Positions 26,516-33,136 of a stretch of 33,136 nt of DNA are shown here, in pieces. A program made the translations under genes and the position numbers. The stretch is taken from assembly GCA_903909435.1 (NCBI GenBank), contig CAIVVT010000183.1, forward strand, positions 1 through 33,136. Reading direction: 5' to 3'. Below the pieces are notes generated by a model. It saw only the letters and a list, made by a program, of their open reading frames with translations. It was not told the DNA's origin and searched no databases. Origin of the DNA: an uncultured Acidobacteriia bacterium (GTDB lineage: Bacteria; Acidobacteriota; Terriglobia; Bryobacterales; Bryobacteraceae). Position 1 is the stretch's first letter; each line of letters begins with the position of its first letter.

Positions 26516-26888
26516 GGACGCGGCGCGGGTTCTCGCGAACGGCGCTCGCGGCGGGCTTCACCATGCCTGCTGTCGTTGCTGGCCCTGGAGGCTGGGGGGA
26601 TCGGCTCGGAGTGCTATGCCAGTTGGGCTCTCAGGGCAACGTGTATTAGCGGCAGCACGCCAGGCGGGCTTTCGGCGCAGCATGGTGAGCTTCGCATGGG
26701 ACCGGGTGAACACCGGGTTCCTGAATTCGCTGCCAGGCTGGCTGCGTGCGAATGAACTGCGCTGCGAGGCATTGGGAGCCTATGTGAATTGCGTGTCCCC
26801 GGGCACTGTGCTGATGAACGCCCGCGCCGAGGATTTCGTGCGGTCGCTTTCCTATGCGGAGGAACTGGGATGCCGGCGTCCGTCTTGA
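26512..26888 (+). pseudogene. Truncated, frameshifted Tat-type sugar phosphate isomerase
   Basis: ATG 26512 overlaps the preceding stop (ATGA). The first frame encodes a Tat leader (MRTRRGFSRTALAAGF) and then [13 protein letters not shown] before a TAG at 26644. Family-like sequence resumes in another frame from about 26640: [39 protein letters not shown] and [14 protein letters not shown]. This reads as the N-terminal third of an exported TIM-barrel sugar isomerase/epimerase. After EELG (about 26868) homology ends and minus-strand sequence of an unrelated enzyme begins. The remaining roughly 170 residues are missing. The defects are therefore one frameshift and a large 3' deletion. Confidence 0.7.
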
Positions 26889-27000
26889 TCTCGACAATTG
26901 TCGAGTCGAACACATCCACGGAATTGCCTCCGGACCATTTGTAGCTACCCTCATGCAGCGGAAGCTCCACTCGATAAACCGTGATCTGGGTGATGCGCAT
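26868..27000 (-). pseudogene. N-terminal fragment of a mandelate racemase/muconate lactonizing-type enzyme
   Basis: ATG 27000 opens [15 protein letters not shown], followed by [10 protein letters not shown] and [15 protein letters not shown]. This is the capping-domain start of the enolase superfamily, closest in my memory to the cis-3-hydroxy-L-proline dehydratase group ([12 protein letters not shown] block). Family members continue with GYGE and about 320 more residues including the barrel. Here the frame loses similarity right after DAGI, at the same point where the plus-strand isomerase fragment ends. It cannot be active. The exact breakpoint is uncertain by about 10 bases. Confidence 0.7.
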
Positions 27001-27398
27001 GCCGAACATTCCCATTTGGAGAATTCTCAATATAAACAACCCGCAGGCGACACGAAGTCCGTGGTGGGGAATGCGAGGAAGACGAGGAATGCGCTGGTTC
27101 TCGTATGCTTCATTGGGGATCGTTATCGCTGACCTGGTGAAGCGGCCGCGCCGGGGCATGGATGTAGCGTGAAAAAGCCAAGCAGTTACTCTACCCGAAC
27201 TGGCGGGGCGAATCGAGTGAGTGAAGGGAGGACGAGGCGCCGGCGGGCCGTTCGAAAGGCAAGCGATTTGTGCCGCACGGGAGGCGAGCTAACTTCAGGG
27301 TAGCCGGCCGCTTGTGCACGATCGCGTCCGCACAAAGCGCTAAAGACAAAAGTACCCTCGCAAGGGTTGATTTATAGGTGTTGCGTTATCATGCTCCC
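27001..27398. other. Intergenic 398 bp with no gene seen
   Basis: It lies between the divergent starts of the MR/MLE fragment (minus) and the DPP-IV-like gene (plus), so it presumably holds both promoters. A short palindrome ACCCT-CGCA-AGGGT occurs at about 27354-27367, close to the peptidase start. No -35/-10 pair of good quality and no coding-like frame were found. Confidence 0.3.
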
Positions 27399-29678
27399 AT
27401 GAAACTGCGCGTCCCCAGCGTGATAGCGTTTGCGATCCTCGCCGTTTTCCCTTGGCACCTGACCGGTTCTGATGAGCTGAATCAGCGATTGAAGCGCATC
27501 TTCGATTCGCCGGCCTTCGCCGGAAAACGGTTCGGCCCGGCACGCTGGATTCGCGACGGCGCGGCATTTACCACGCTCGAAGACGCGCCTTCCACCGAGG
27601 GCGCGAAGGACATCGTCGAGTACGACACCGCCACTGGCAAGCGCTCGATCCTGGTGTCGCATAGGCAACTGACGCCGCCCAACGCCGCGAAGCCCCTCAC
27701 TATTGAGGATTACCGTTGGGACAAAGACGCGAACCGCCTCCTGGTCTACACGGAGTCGCGCAAGGTTTGGCGGACGAATTCGCGGGGAGATTACTGGATG
27801 CTCGACCGTTCGACCGGCGCTCTCAAGAAGCTAGGCGGCAATGCGCCCGCGTCTTCGCTGAGTTTCGCCAAATTCTCTCCTGACGGCGCGCGCGTGGCCT
27901 ACCTGCGCGCGAACAATCTCTATGTCGAAGACCTCGGCAGCGGCGCAATTCGCGCGATGACAACGGACGGTTCCGATACGCTGGTCAACGGCGGTTCCGA
28001 CTGGGTGTACGAGGAGGAACTCAACGTCCGCGACGGCTTCCGCTGGGCGCCTGACGGCCGCAGCCTCGCATTCTGGCAATTCGATTTGACCGGCGTCGAG
28101 CAGTTCGCGCTGATTAACAATACCGACTCGCCATATCCCAAGATCGTCAACATCCCCTATCCCAAGGCCGGCACGAAGAACTCCGCCGTGCGCGTAGGCG
28201 TGATCGGCGTGGAAGGCGGCGCGCCCCGATGGATGGAGGTTCCAGGCGATTCGCGCGAACATTACATCTTCCGCGTGGAGTGGCTTGAGAACGGGGCAGG
28301 CCTGGCGATCGGCCAGCTCAATCGCCGACAGAACACCGCGACGGTTTACATCGCTGATCCTCGCTCCGGAGCAGCGAAAGCCGTCTTCCAGGATCAAGAT
28401 GCCGCGTGGGTGGACGTGCCCGAGAACGGGGGGCCGGGAAGAGACACCGATGGATTCGATTGGCTCAATCACGGCAAACGCTTTCTATGGCTTAGCGAGC
28501 GCAAAGGATGGCGTCAGGCATACTCCACCTCGCGCGATGGCGGGGAACCGGCCCTCATCACGTCCGAAGCCGCGGACGTGATGAGCATTCAAGCCATCGA
28601 CCCGGAGAGCCGCTGGATCTATTTCATGGCCTCACCCGCGAACGCCACTCAGCTCTATCTTTACCGATCCCCTGTGGACCATCCCGGGCCAGCTGTTCGT
28701 CTGAGCCCGGCCGATCAACCCGGAACGCACTCTTACGACATCTCTCCGAACTGTCAGTGGGCCTTCCACACTTACTCGCGATTCGATAGTCCGCCAGTAA
28801 CTGAGTTGGTCAGCCTGCCGGACCACAAGTCCGTTCGAGTACTCGAAGACAACGCCGTCTTGCAGGCCAATGCAGCAGCAACAGTGGACCCGCCGGTCGA
28901 GTTCCTGCAACTCACGCTCGACAACGGTACGACGGTGGATGGTTGGCTGCTCAAACCGCGCGTTTTCGACGCGTCCAAGAAATACCCGCTGTTGGTCCAC
29001 GTTTACGGCGAGCCCGCGGGCACAACGGTCCGGGATGCGTGGACGGGACAGGGAGGTGCGTTTCATCGGGCGCTGGCCGAGGATGGCTACTTGATCGCCA
29101 GCTTCGACAATCGCGGGACTCCTGCCCCTAAAGGTCGCGCCTGGCGGAAGTCGGTCTACGGCGCGGTGGGTGTACTCTCATCGCAGGAGCAGACTGAAGC
29201 GGTGCTGGCGCTCGCGCGCCTGCGCTCCTACGTCGATGTGACGCGCGTGGGAGTGTGGGGCTGGAGCGGCGGCGGCACCAACACCCTGAATCTCATGTTC
29301 CGCTCTCCCGACCTGTTTCGGATGGGAGTTGCGGTCGCGCCGGTGCCAGACCAAAAGCTCTACGACACGATCTACCAGGAACGCTACATGGGATTGCCGG
29401 AGGAGAATGCGATGGGTTATCTCAGCGGATCGGCCATCAACTTCGCCGAAGGACTCCGTGGCAAGTTGCTAATCGTGCATGGCTCCGGCGACGACAACGT
29501 GCATTTCCAGGGCACTCAAAAGCTGTTGAATCGCCTCATCGAGTTAGGCAAACAGTTCGACTTCATGGAGTACCCGAACCGCACACATGCAATCTCGGAG
29601 GGCAGCGGAACCACGATGCACCTCTACAGCTTGATTGGCCGCTATATCGAGGAGCATCTGCCGGCCGGGCCGAGATAG
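27399..29678 (+). CDS. Dipeptidyl peptidase IV-type serine peptidase (family S9B), secreted
   Basis: 759 residues; signal peptide MKLRVPSVIAFAILAVFPWHLTG. ATG 27399 starts the signal peptide; GTG 27378 is also in frame. The propeller (about 40-480) includes DWVYEEE at 201-207, the double-Glu that holds the substrate amino terminus in DPP-IV. The alpha/beta hydrolase domain (about 500-759) has nucleophile S623 in GWSGGG, D698 in GSGDDNVHFQ and H730 in YPNRTHAIS. All key residues are present, so an active periplasmic enzyme removing X-Pro/X-Ala dipeptides is expected. It is intact although decayed genes lie on both sides. It is monocistronic. Confidence 0.95.
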   Translation: MKLRVPSVIAFAILAVFPWHLTGSDELNQRLKRIFDSPAFAGKRFGPARWIRDGAAFTTLEDAPSTEGAKDIVEYDTATGKRSILVSHRQLTPPNAAKPLTIEDYRWDKDANRLLVYTESRKVWRTNSRGDYWMLDRSTGALKKLGGNAPASSLSFAKFSPDGARVAYLRANNLYVEDLGSGAIRAMTTDGSDTLVNGGSDWVYEEELNVRDGFRWAPDGRSLAFWQFDLTGVEQFALINNTDSPYPKIVNIPYPKAGTKNSAVRVGVIGVEGGAPRWMEVPGDSREHYIFRVEWLENGAGLAIGQLNRRQNTATVYIADPRSGAAKAVFQDQDAAWVDVPENGGPGRDTDGFDWLNHGKRFLWLSERKGWRQAYSTSRDGGEPALITSEAADVMSIQAIDPESRWIYFMASPANATQLYLYRSPVDHPGPAVRLSPADQPGTHSYDISPNCQWAFHTYSRFDSPPVTELVSLPDHKSVRVLEDNAVLQANAAATVDPPVEFLQLTLDNGTTVDGWLLKPRVFDASKKYPLLVHVYGEPAGTTVRDAWTGQGGAFHRALAEDGYLIASFDNRGTPAPKGRAWRKSVYGAVGVLSSQEQTEAVLALARLRSYVDVTRVGVWGWSGGGTNTLNLMFRSPDLFRMGVAVAPVPDQKLYDTIYQERYMGLPEENAMGYLSGSAINFAEGLRGKLLIVHGSGDDNVHFQGTQKLLNRLIELGKQFDFMEYPNRTHAISEGSGTTMHLYSLIGRYIEEHLPAGPR

Positions 29679-30118
29679 ACCGAAGCGACGCGAGAGTTTC
29701 ACGAAGGGCCGGGACCTGATCCTGCAGCGAACAGAAGTCTGATCGCAGCCGACCAGAAAGGAGATAGCTCCTGGATCACGCCACACAGAGGATGGGCTGG
29801 ATTTAGCCTGCGAAAGCTCACTCCCGAAACGCGGCGTCCTGCTAGTTCAGTCCAAGGAAGCATGTGACGGCGCAATAGGATCCCGCCACACCTTCCGCAG
29901 CCGTCCCCCACGGCACAATCCGAGTCAGTGGGCGGAGCTTAGCCCTTTTCGCACCGGATTGACTGCCTGCTGTCGCCTGGATGTAGTTGGCGAGGATAGA
30001 CATTCCCACAAGCAACAAAGGGACTTCGTTCCGAGACTCTATCGTCCTAAGAGGATCGGGGCTCCGGAAACAATCGCGACGCCTTCTGTGGCTGCGCTGA
30101 CGTATGGGGGGAGCCGCT
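29679..30118. other. 440-bp gap with coding-like debris, no intact gene
   Basis: Between the peptidase stop and the next plus-strand start. A minus-strand frame ending at 29842 has a hydrophobic stretch (VPLLLVGMSILANYIQ) and ends FLGLN. It lacks a plausible start or homologue that I recognise, and could be the tail of a decayed membrane protein. GGAGC before the ATG at 30119 belongs to the next fragment. Confidence 0.25.
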
Positions 30119-30360
30119 ATGAGTCGATCCACGAATGCTGGTCTGACCCGCCAGGGCGCACTGGTCGGGGCCGCCGCCGCCATCCGGAAATCCAGTGCGG
30201 CCAAGGTACCGGGCGAACCCAAGCGCGTTCCGGTGATCGACATCGCCAACTTGTAGCATCCCTACCAGGACCCGGGCGACAACTTCGACCTGATCACCGC
30301 CTACGCCTTGCCCGAATTCAATGTGCAAGCGGTTATTCTCGATCCGACTGAGATCTTTCG
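30119..30360 (+). pseudogene. Broken N-terminus of a secreted nucleoside-hydrolase-like protein
   Basis: ATG 30119 has GGGGGGAG six bases upstream. The leader MSRSTNAGLTRQGALVGAAAA resembles a degenerate Tat signal. PKRVPVIDIANL follows, then an in-frame TAG (30254-30256), and the frame continues HPYQDPGDNFDLITAYALPE and VQAVILDPTEIFR. The block around the stop looks like the aspartate-rich start of inosine-uridine nucleoside-hydrolase-like proteins, in which a tyrosine would be expected at the stop position. Similarity ends after IFR, where minus-strand PhnB-like sequence begins. The family call is from memory of the motif and is moderate. Confidence 0.5.
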
Positions 30361-30361
30361 C

Positions 30362-30556
30362 GCCGAGACCGAGACGGGGGATCCCGACAACCTTGCACTC
30401 CACGGTCAGCACATCGCCCTTTTTGCTGCCTGGTTAGTCCCCGCGAGCGGCGTGAACAGCGACGACTTCGCTGTCCGGGAAGGTGGCTGCGGAGAAGAGC
30501 GCGGCCTCATGAGCGTCTTTGTCGAACCAGACGCAAATGGTGTTTTTCGGCTTCAT
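30362..30556 (-). pseudogene. Broken N-terminus of a PhnB-like VOC-superfamily protein
   Basis: ATG 30556 has AGGAG upstream. Codons 1-40 read MKPKNTICVWFDKDAHEAAL, then FSAATFPDSEVVAVHAARGD, followed by TAA (30434-30436). The frame goes on with PGSKKGDVLTVECKVVGIPRLGLG before similarity ends near 30365. This is the start of the PhnB/3-demethylubiquinone-methyltransferase-like glyoxalase-fold family, where GDYPSGKEGDVLTVEF is usual; the TAA replaces the tyrosine codon. About 100 C-terminal residues are absent. It is inactive because of both a nonsense change and a truncation. Confidence 0.7.
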
Positions 30557-30596
30557 ACTCTCCTATTCCTATTCCTTTTACCCCGTCGGGGCCCGA

Positions 30597-31200
30597 TCAG
30601 ACAGCTGCGCCCGGGCTCGCGGGCCCGAACTCCACCTCAGTCTGCCAGATGCCGCCGCGGAAGCGATGAGTGACTTCGCCCGCCGGGAGAGCGCCGCTGA
30701 AGCGCCGCCCGAACCCTGCGATCTCAATTGAGCCCGCCGCCTTCACCTGCGCATTGCCGAACATCGTGACGCTCCTGCTCACGCCGCCGTCAGGCGCTGC
30801 TTCCAACCGGAAATCCAAGATGTCCGCGCCGAACTCCAGCCCAATTGTTGGAGCCGAGGGATCCGAGACGGCACCGCCGCGGCATTCGACGGTCAGGCGG
30901 GGTTCGGACCCTGGGCCGGTCTCGCGGCGCAAGCCGACAACCGCGCCGGAAGAAGAGCAGGGTCAGATCCTCGTGATGTCCCGCGCTCACCTCAATAAGG
31001 GGGCCGGGCTCGAAGAGGCCGCTGTTTGCGAGCGGGAACTGGAGGGCGGCGGTGTCGAGGATTTCGAAGCTCGCCGCCGCCCCGGAGGCGCCGGTTCGGA
31101 CGGTGACGGCGACTAACTGCACACTGGGCGGTAGCGGCAGACCGTTGGCGGCGATTTCCAGGCTTCCCGGAGCGAGGGGCAGCTTTTTCGGTTCGCCCAT
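30597..31200 (-). pseudogene. Decayed VgrG/gpD-like spike gene of a contractile injection system
   Basis: Frame one from ATG 31200 encodes VQLVAVTVRTGASGAAASFE, then FEPGPLIEVSAG and LTLLF, the N-terminal gpD fold of VgrG proteins. At about 30948-30954 one extra base (TTCTTCC on the coding strand; TTCTCC would read LFSG) shifts the frame. The second frame continues SGAVVGLRRETG and LTVECRGG. From there the sequence jumps to PTIGLEFGADILDFRLEAA, then to KAAGSIEIAGFGRRFSG and WQTEVEFGPASP, ending at TGA 30597. Compared with VgrG, at least about 100 residues are missing inside and the OB-fold and beta-helix spike are absent. It looks closest to the extracellular (eCIS) type. No other injection-system gene is in the window. 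Confidence 0.6.
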
Positions 31201-31433
31201 GGATCTCTATGATGCAGCGGTGCGGCGGTGAACGGGCTCACCCGCGGGCTTTCGAGCAGGAGGAAGCCCCCGCGACGAACCGCCCGCGGGGCGTTATCTT
31301 AGGCAATAACCCACACAAAATAATAGAGTTGTTAGGTTATATGGAGACGGCTCAAAGTCATACCTTGTGATACGGATTTCACGCGTTCCGCGAGCCCATT
31401 CGCGTCTAGACTGCGGTTGCGAGGTAGGCTTCC

Positions 31434-33056
31434 ATGGAACGCAGATCGATCCTTCTCCGGCTGCCGCAGGGCATCCTAACCAGTTTCACCCGGCTTGGCC
31501 TGGCCCTGGCTTTGGCCATCTTTGGCTTCGAGGCAAACAGCCTCGGAGCGACGGCGAGCGTGCGCGCCGACACCTATGTCAGCGCGAACAGCCCGAGCGC
31601 GAACTTCGGCACGTCCGGGGTACTGCGGGCCGGGGGCGGGAGCACGAGCCTGATCCAATTGGACCTGTCGGGCCTTCCGGCAGGGATTACAGCCGCGAAC
31701 ATTCAGAAGGCGACGCTCACCCTCTTTATCAACAAGGTGACGGCGGCCGGTGGGATTGACATTGCGCCGGCAACCTCCGCGTGGTCAGAGGGCGGGGTGA
31801 GCTACCAGAGCCTGCCCCGCGTGGGCGCGCCGGCAGCTAGCAATGTCACTGTGGGGACGCCGGAAAGCTACTTGACAGTGGACCTGACGGCCCTGGTGCA
31901 GCAGTGGGTGGGCGGGACGATGGCAAACAACGGGGTGGCGATCGGCGCTGCATCGGCTCAGCCGGGGACGGTGATTGCCATGGACAGTAAGGAGTCCACG
32001 GCGACGGGCCACGCGGCATTCCTGGATGTGACGGTAGTTTCCATGGGGCCTCAGGGGCTTCCGGGGTTTCAGGGCGCTCCGGGCAACCCCGGTCCCGCAG
32101 GTCCGGCAGGCAGTCCGGGAGCACAAGGACCGGTTGGCCCGCAAGGCCCTCCCGGACCTCAAGGGCCCGCGGGACCGGCGACCGGCCCAAGCGCCATGTC
32201 CATCGCGCTGCTGAAGTGGTTCCCGGCTTACTCCAGCATTTCCTATCCCGCGCAACTCAGCCCGAACGGGGTTGTGTTCGACGGCTCGAACATCTGGGTA
32301 AGCGGCCAGAGTTGCGACTGCGTGGACAAAAGGCGACCCAGCGACGGGGCCGTGCTCGGCACGTATCCCACGGGAGCCGTGCCGAATGGGATGGTATTCG
32401 ACGGGGCCAACATCTGGGTGGCGAACGAGGGGGCGAACACGGTGAGCAAGCTTCGCGCAAGCGACGGAACGCTGCTGGGCACCTACCCTGTCGGACGCGC
32501 TCCAATCGGCATCGCCTTCGACGGCGCCAATATCTGGGTAGCGAACGCCACAGACAACACGGTGACCAAGCTTCGCGGCAGCGACGGTGTTTCGCTCGGG
32601 GTGTTCAACGTCGGGACTTATCCGGTGGGCCTGGCTTTCGACGGGGCCAACATCTGGGTGGCAAACGGCACATCCAACTCGATTTACAAGCTCCGGGCCA
32701 GCGACGGCGTGCTGTTGGCGAACATTCCGGTTGCCGGCGCTCCGTGGCTGCTGACTTTCGACGGCGCCAACATGTGGGTCGTCCAGGCTGCCGCGGGCAC
32801 CATCACCAAGCTTCAGGCAGCCACAGGGACCGTCCTGGGGACGTTCACGGTTGGCGCCACTCCGCAAGGGGTGGTGTTCGACGGCTCCAACATCTGGGTC
32901 TCAAGCCTCGATTCGAGGAATGTCACAATGCTCCGGGCGAGTGACGGCGCGACGCTGGGCATTTTTGGATTGAACACGGCGCCAGGACCGATGGCCTTCG
33001 ACGGAGCCAACATCTGGGTCACGGGCTTCAGCGACCACTCGCTGCGGAAACTCTAG
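31434..33056 (+). CDS. Secreted DNRLRE + collagen-like + seven-bladed propeller protein
   Basis: 540 residues; a signal peptide about 15-39 (LTSFTRLGLALALAIFGFEANSLGA). Residues about 40-203 are a DNRLRE/CBM96-like domain (DTYVSANSPSANFGTSG, SLIQLDLSGLPAG). Residues 205-249 are 15 uninterrupted Gly-X-Y triplets rich in proline (GPQ, GPP), a collagen-like triple-helix stalk. From about 280 to the end there are seven 40-residue repeats with the core FDGxNIWV and a K-L-R-x-S-D-G turn, as in YVTN/NHL-type propellers. This suggests a surface or secreted trimer with a binding propeller. Its stop is 20 bases before the next gene, which has a strong SD, so they are probably co-transcribed. The binding target is unknown. 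Confidence 0.92.
   Translation: MERRSILLRLPQGILTSFTRLGLALALAIFGFEANSLGATASVRADTYVSANSPSANFGTSGVLRAGGGSTSLIQLDLSGLPAGITAANIQKATLTLFINKVTAAGGIDIAPATSAWSEGGVSYQSLPRVGAPAASNVTVGTPESYLTVDLTALVQQWVGGTMANNGVAIGAASAQPGTVIAMDSKESTATGHAAFLDVTVVSMGPQGLPGFQGAPGNPGPAGPAGSPGAQGPVGPQGPPGPQGPAGPATGPSAMSIALLKWFPAYSSISYPAQLSPNGVVFDGSNIWVSGQSCDCVDKRRPSDGAVLGTYPTGAVPNGMVFDGANIWVANEGANTVSKLRASDGTLLGTYPVGRAPIGIAFDGANIWVANATDNTVTKLRGSDGVSLGVFNVGTYPVGLAFDGANIWVANGTSNSIYKLRASDGVLLANIPVAGAPWLLTFDGANMWVVQAAAGTITKLQAATGTVLGTFTVGATPQGVVFDGSNIWVSSLDSRNVTMLRASDGATLGIFGLNTAPGPMAFDGANIWVTGFSDHSLRKL
32277..33020 (+). repeat. Seven tandem 120-bp repeats encoding propeller blades
   Basis: The codons for FDG recur at 32277, 32397, 32517, 32637, 32757, 32877 and 32997, an exact 120-base (40-residue) period without any insertion or deletion. 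The blades diverge in the loops (for example CDCVDKRRPSD in blade 1, AAAGTITKLQAATG in blade 5). The last blade is short and would be completed by N-terminal strand sequence. Confidence 0.95.
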
Positions 33057-33076
33057 CCGCCCGAAAAGGAGATGCC

Positions 33077-33136
33077 ATGAACAGAACGATTGTTCCCGCC
33101 GCTCTCGCAGCCGCTCTCGCCCTGGCGCCGGGCGCC
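33077..33136 (+). CDS. Start of a secreted protein, cut by the window end
   Basis: ATG 33077 is preceded by AAAAGGAG at a spacing of 6-7 bases. The 20 visible codons (MNRTIVPAALAAALALAPGA) are a Sec signal peptide. It lies 20 bases after the DNRLRE/collagen protein and is probably in the same transcript. The function cannot be seen. Confidence 0.75.
   Translation, partial: MNRTIVPAALAAALALAPGA

Noticed and set aside
29842..30249. Minus frame ending FLGLN with a hydrophobic stretch
   Set aside because: A tail of a decayed membrane protein is possible, but no family is recognised. Its N-terminal half is antisense to the better-supported nucleoside-hydrolase-like fragment, so it is only mentioned in the gap entry.
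26512..31200. Search for an insertion sequence or attachment site that would explain the decayed segment
   Set aside because: No transposase frame, terminal inverted repeats, target duplication or tRNA gene was visible.
31240..31345. CCCGCGGG repeats and an ATAACC/GGTTAT inverted repeat upstream of 31434
   Set aside because: Short, with a 28-base spacer and no convincing -35/-10 pair; could be chance, so not listed as an operator or promoter.

Overview
The window is high-GC bacterial chromosome. It carries many secreted enzymes with Sec- or Tat-type N-termini: Gfo/Idh/MocA oxidoreductases, ThuA-domain proteins, sugar-epimerase TIM barrels, a DUF5916-type protein, a TolB-like propeller and a DNRLRE/collagen/propeller protein. 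This mix, including one secreted family I associate with Acidobacteriota (6696-7454), suggests a soil acidobacterium of the Bryobacterales/Solibacter kind. That is inference from gene content; there is no rRNA or phylogenetic marker here. I see no tRNA, rRNA, CRISPR array or intact insertion sequence.

Layout. 74-1096 is a TolB-like protein that converges on a Tat-type oxidoreductase (1183-2370, minus) across a strong hairpin. A nitroreductase (2559-3188, minus) diverges from a tight three-gene sugar operon (3344-6583): an isomerase-type TIM barrel, a protein with two ThuA domains, and a ketose 3-epimerase with a complete metal site. 6696-8437 holds a secreted family of unknown function converging on a secreted MetX-like alpha/beta hydrolase. 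8502-10978 is a coupled pair, a CHASE2-adenylate cyclase and a FecR-like periplasmic protein. 11153-13504 is a ThuA protein with an EF-hand insert followed by an esterase. 13582-15313 (minus) holds pirin, a coupled metallo-beta-lactamase-like scrap and an NADP-binding F420-type reductase. 15581-18502 pairs a secreted transglutaminase-like protein with an amidohydrolase. 18531-25031 (minus) holds a large unrecognised secreted protein, a DUF5916 outer-membrane-type protein and a GH28-like beta-helix protein. 25229-26515 is a second Tat-type oxidoreductase.

From 26512 to 31200 the DNA is visibly decaying around one intact gene, a DPP-IV-type S9 peptidase (27399-29678). On each side of it lie two truncated gene 5' ends facing each other: isomerase against a mandelate-racemase-type enzyme on the left, and a nucleoside-hydrolase-like protein against a PhnB-like protein on the right. 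Beyond the right-hand pair is a frameshifted, internally shortened VgrG/gpD-like spike gene. The window closes with a DNRLRE + collagen-like + seven-repeat propeller protein (31434-33056) and the first 20 codons of another secreted protein.

How the genes fit together: most intact genes look like periplasmic or surface machinery for taking apart plant or microbial polysaccharides and oxidising or isomerising the sugars (ThuA with Gfo/Idh/MocA and 3-epimerases recalls keto-sugar chemistry). The cyclase/FecR pair is a membrane sensor. The most unusual items are the two mirror-like deletion scars, the spike-gene remnant, and the EF-hand module inserted in a ThuA domain.
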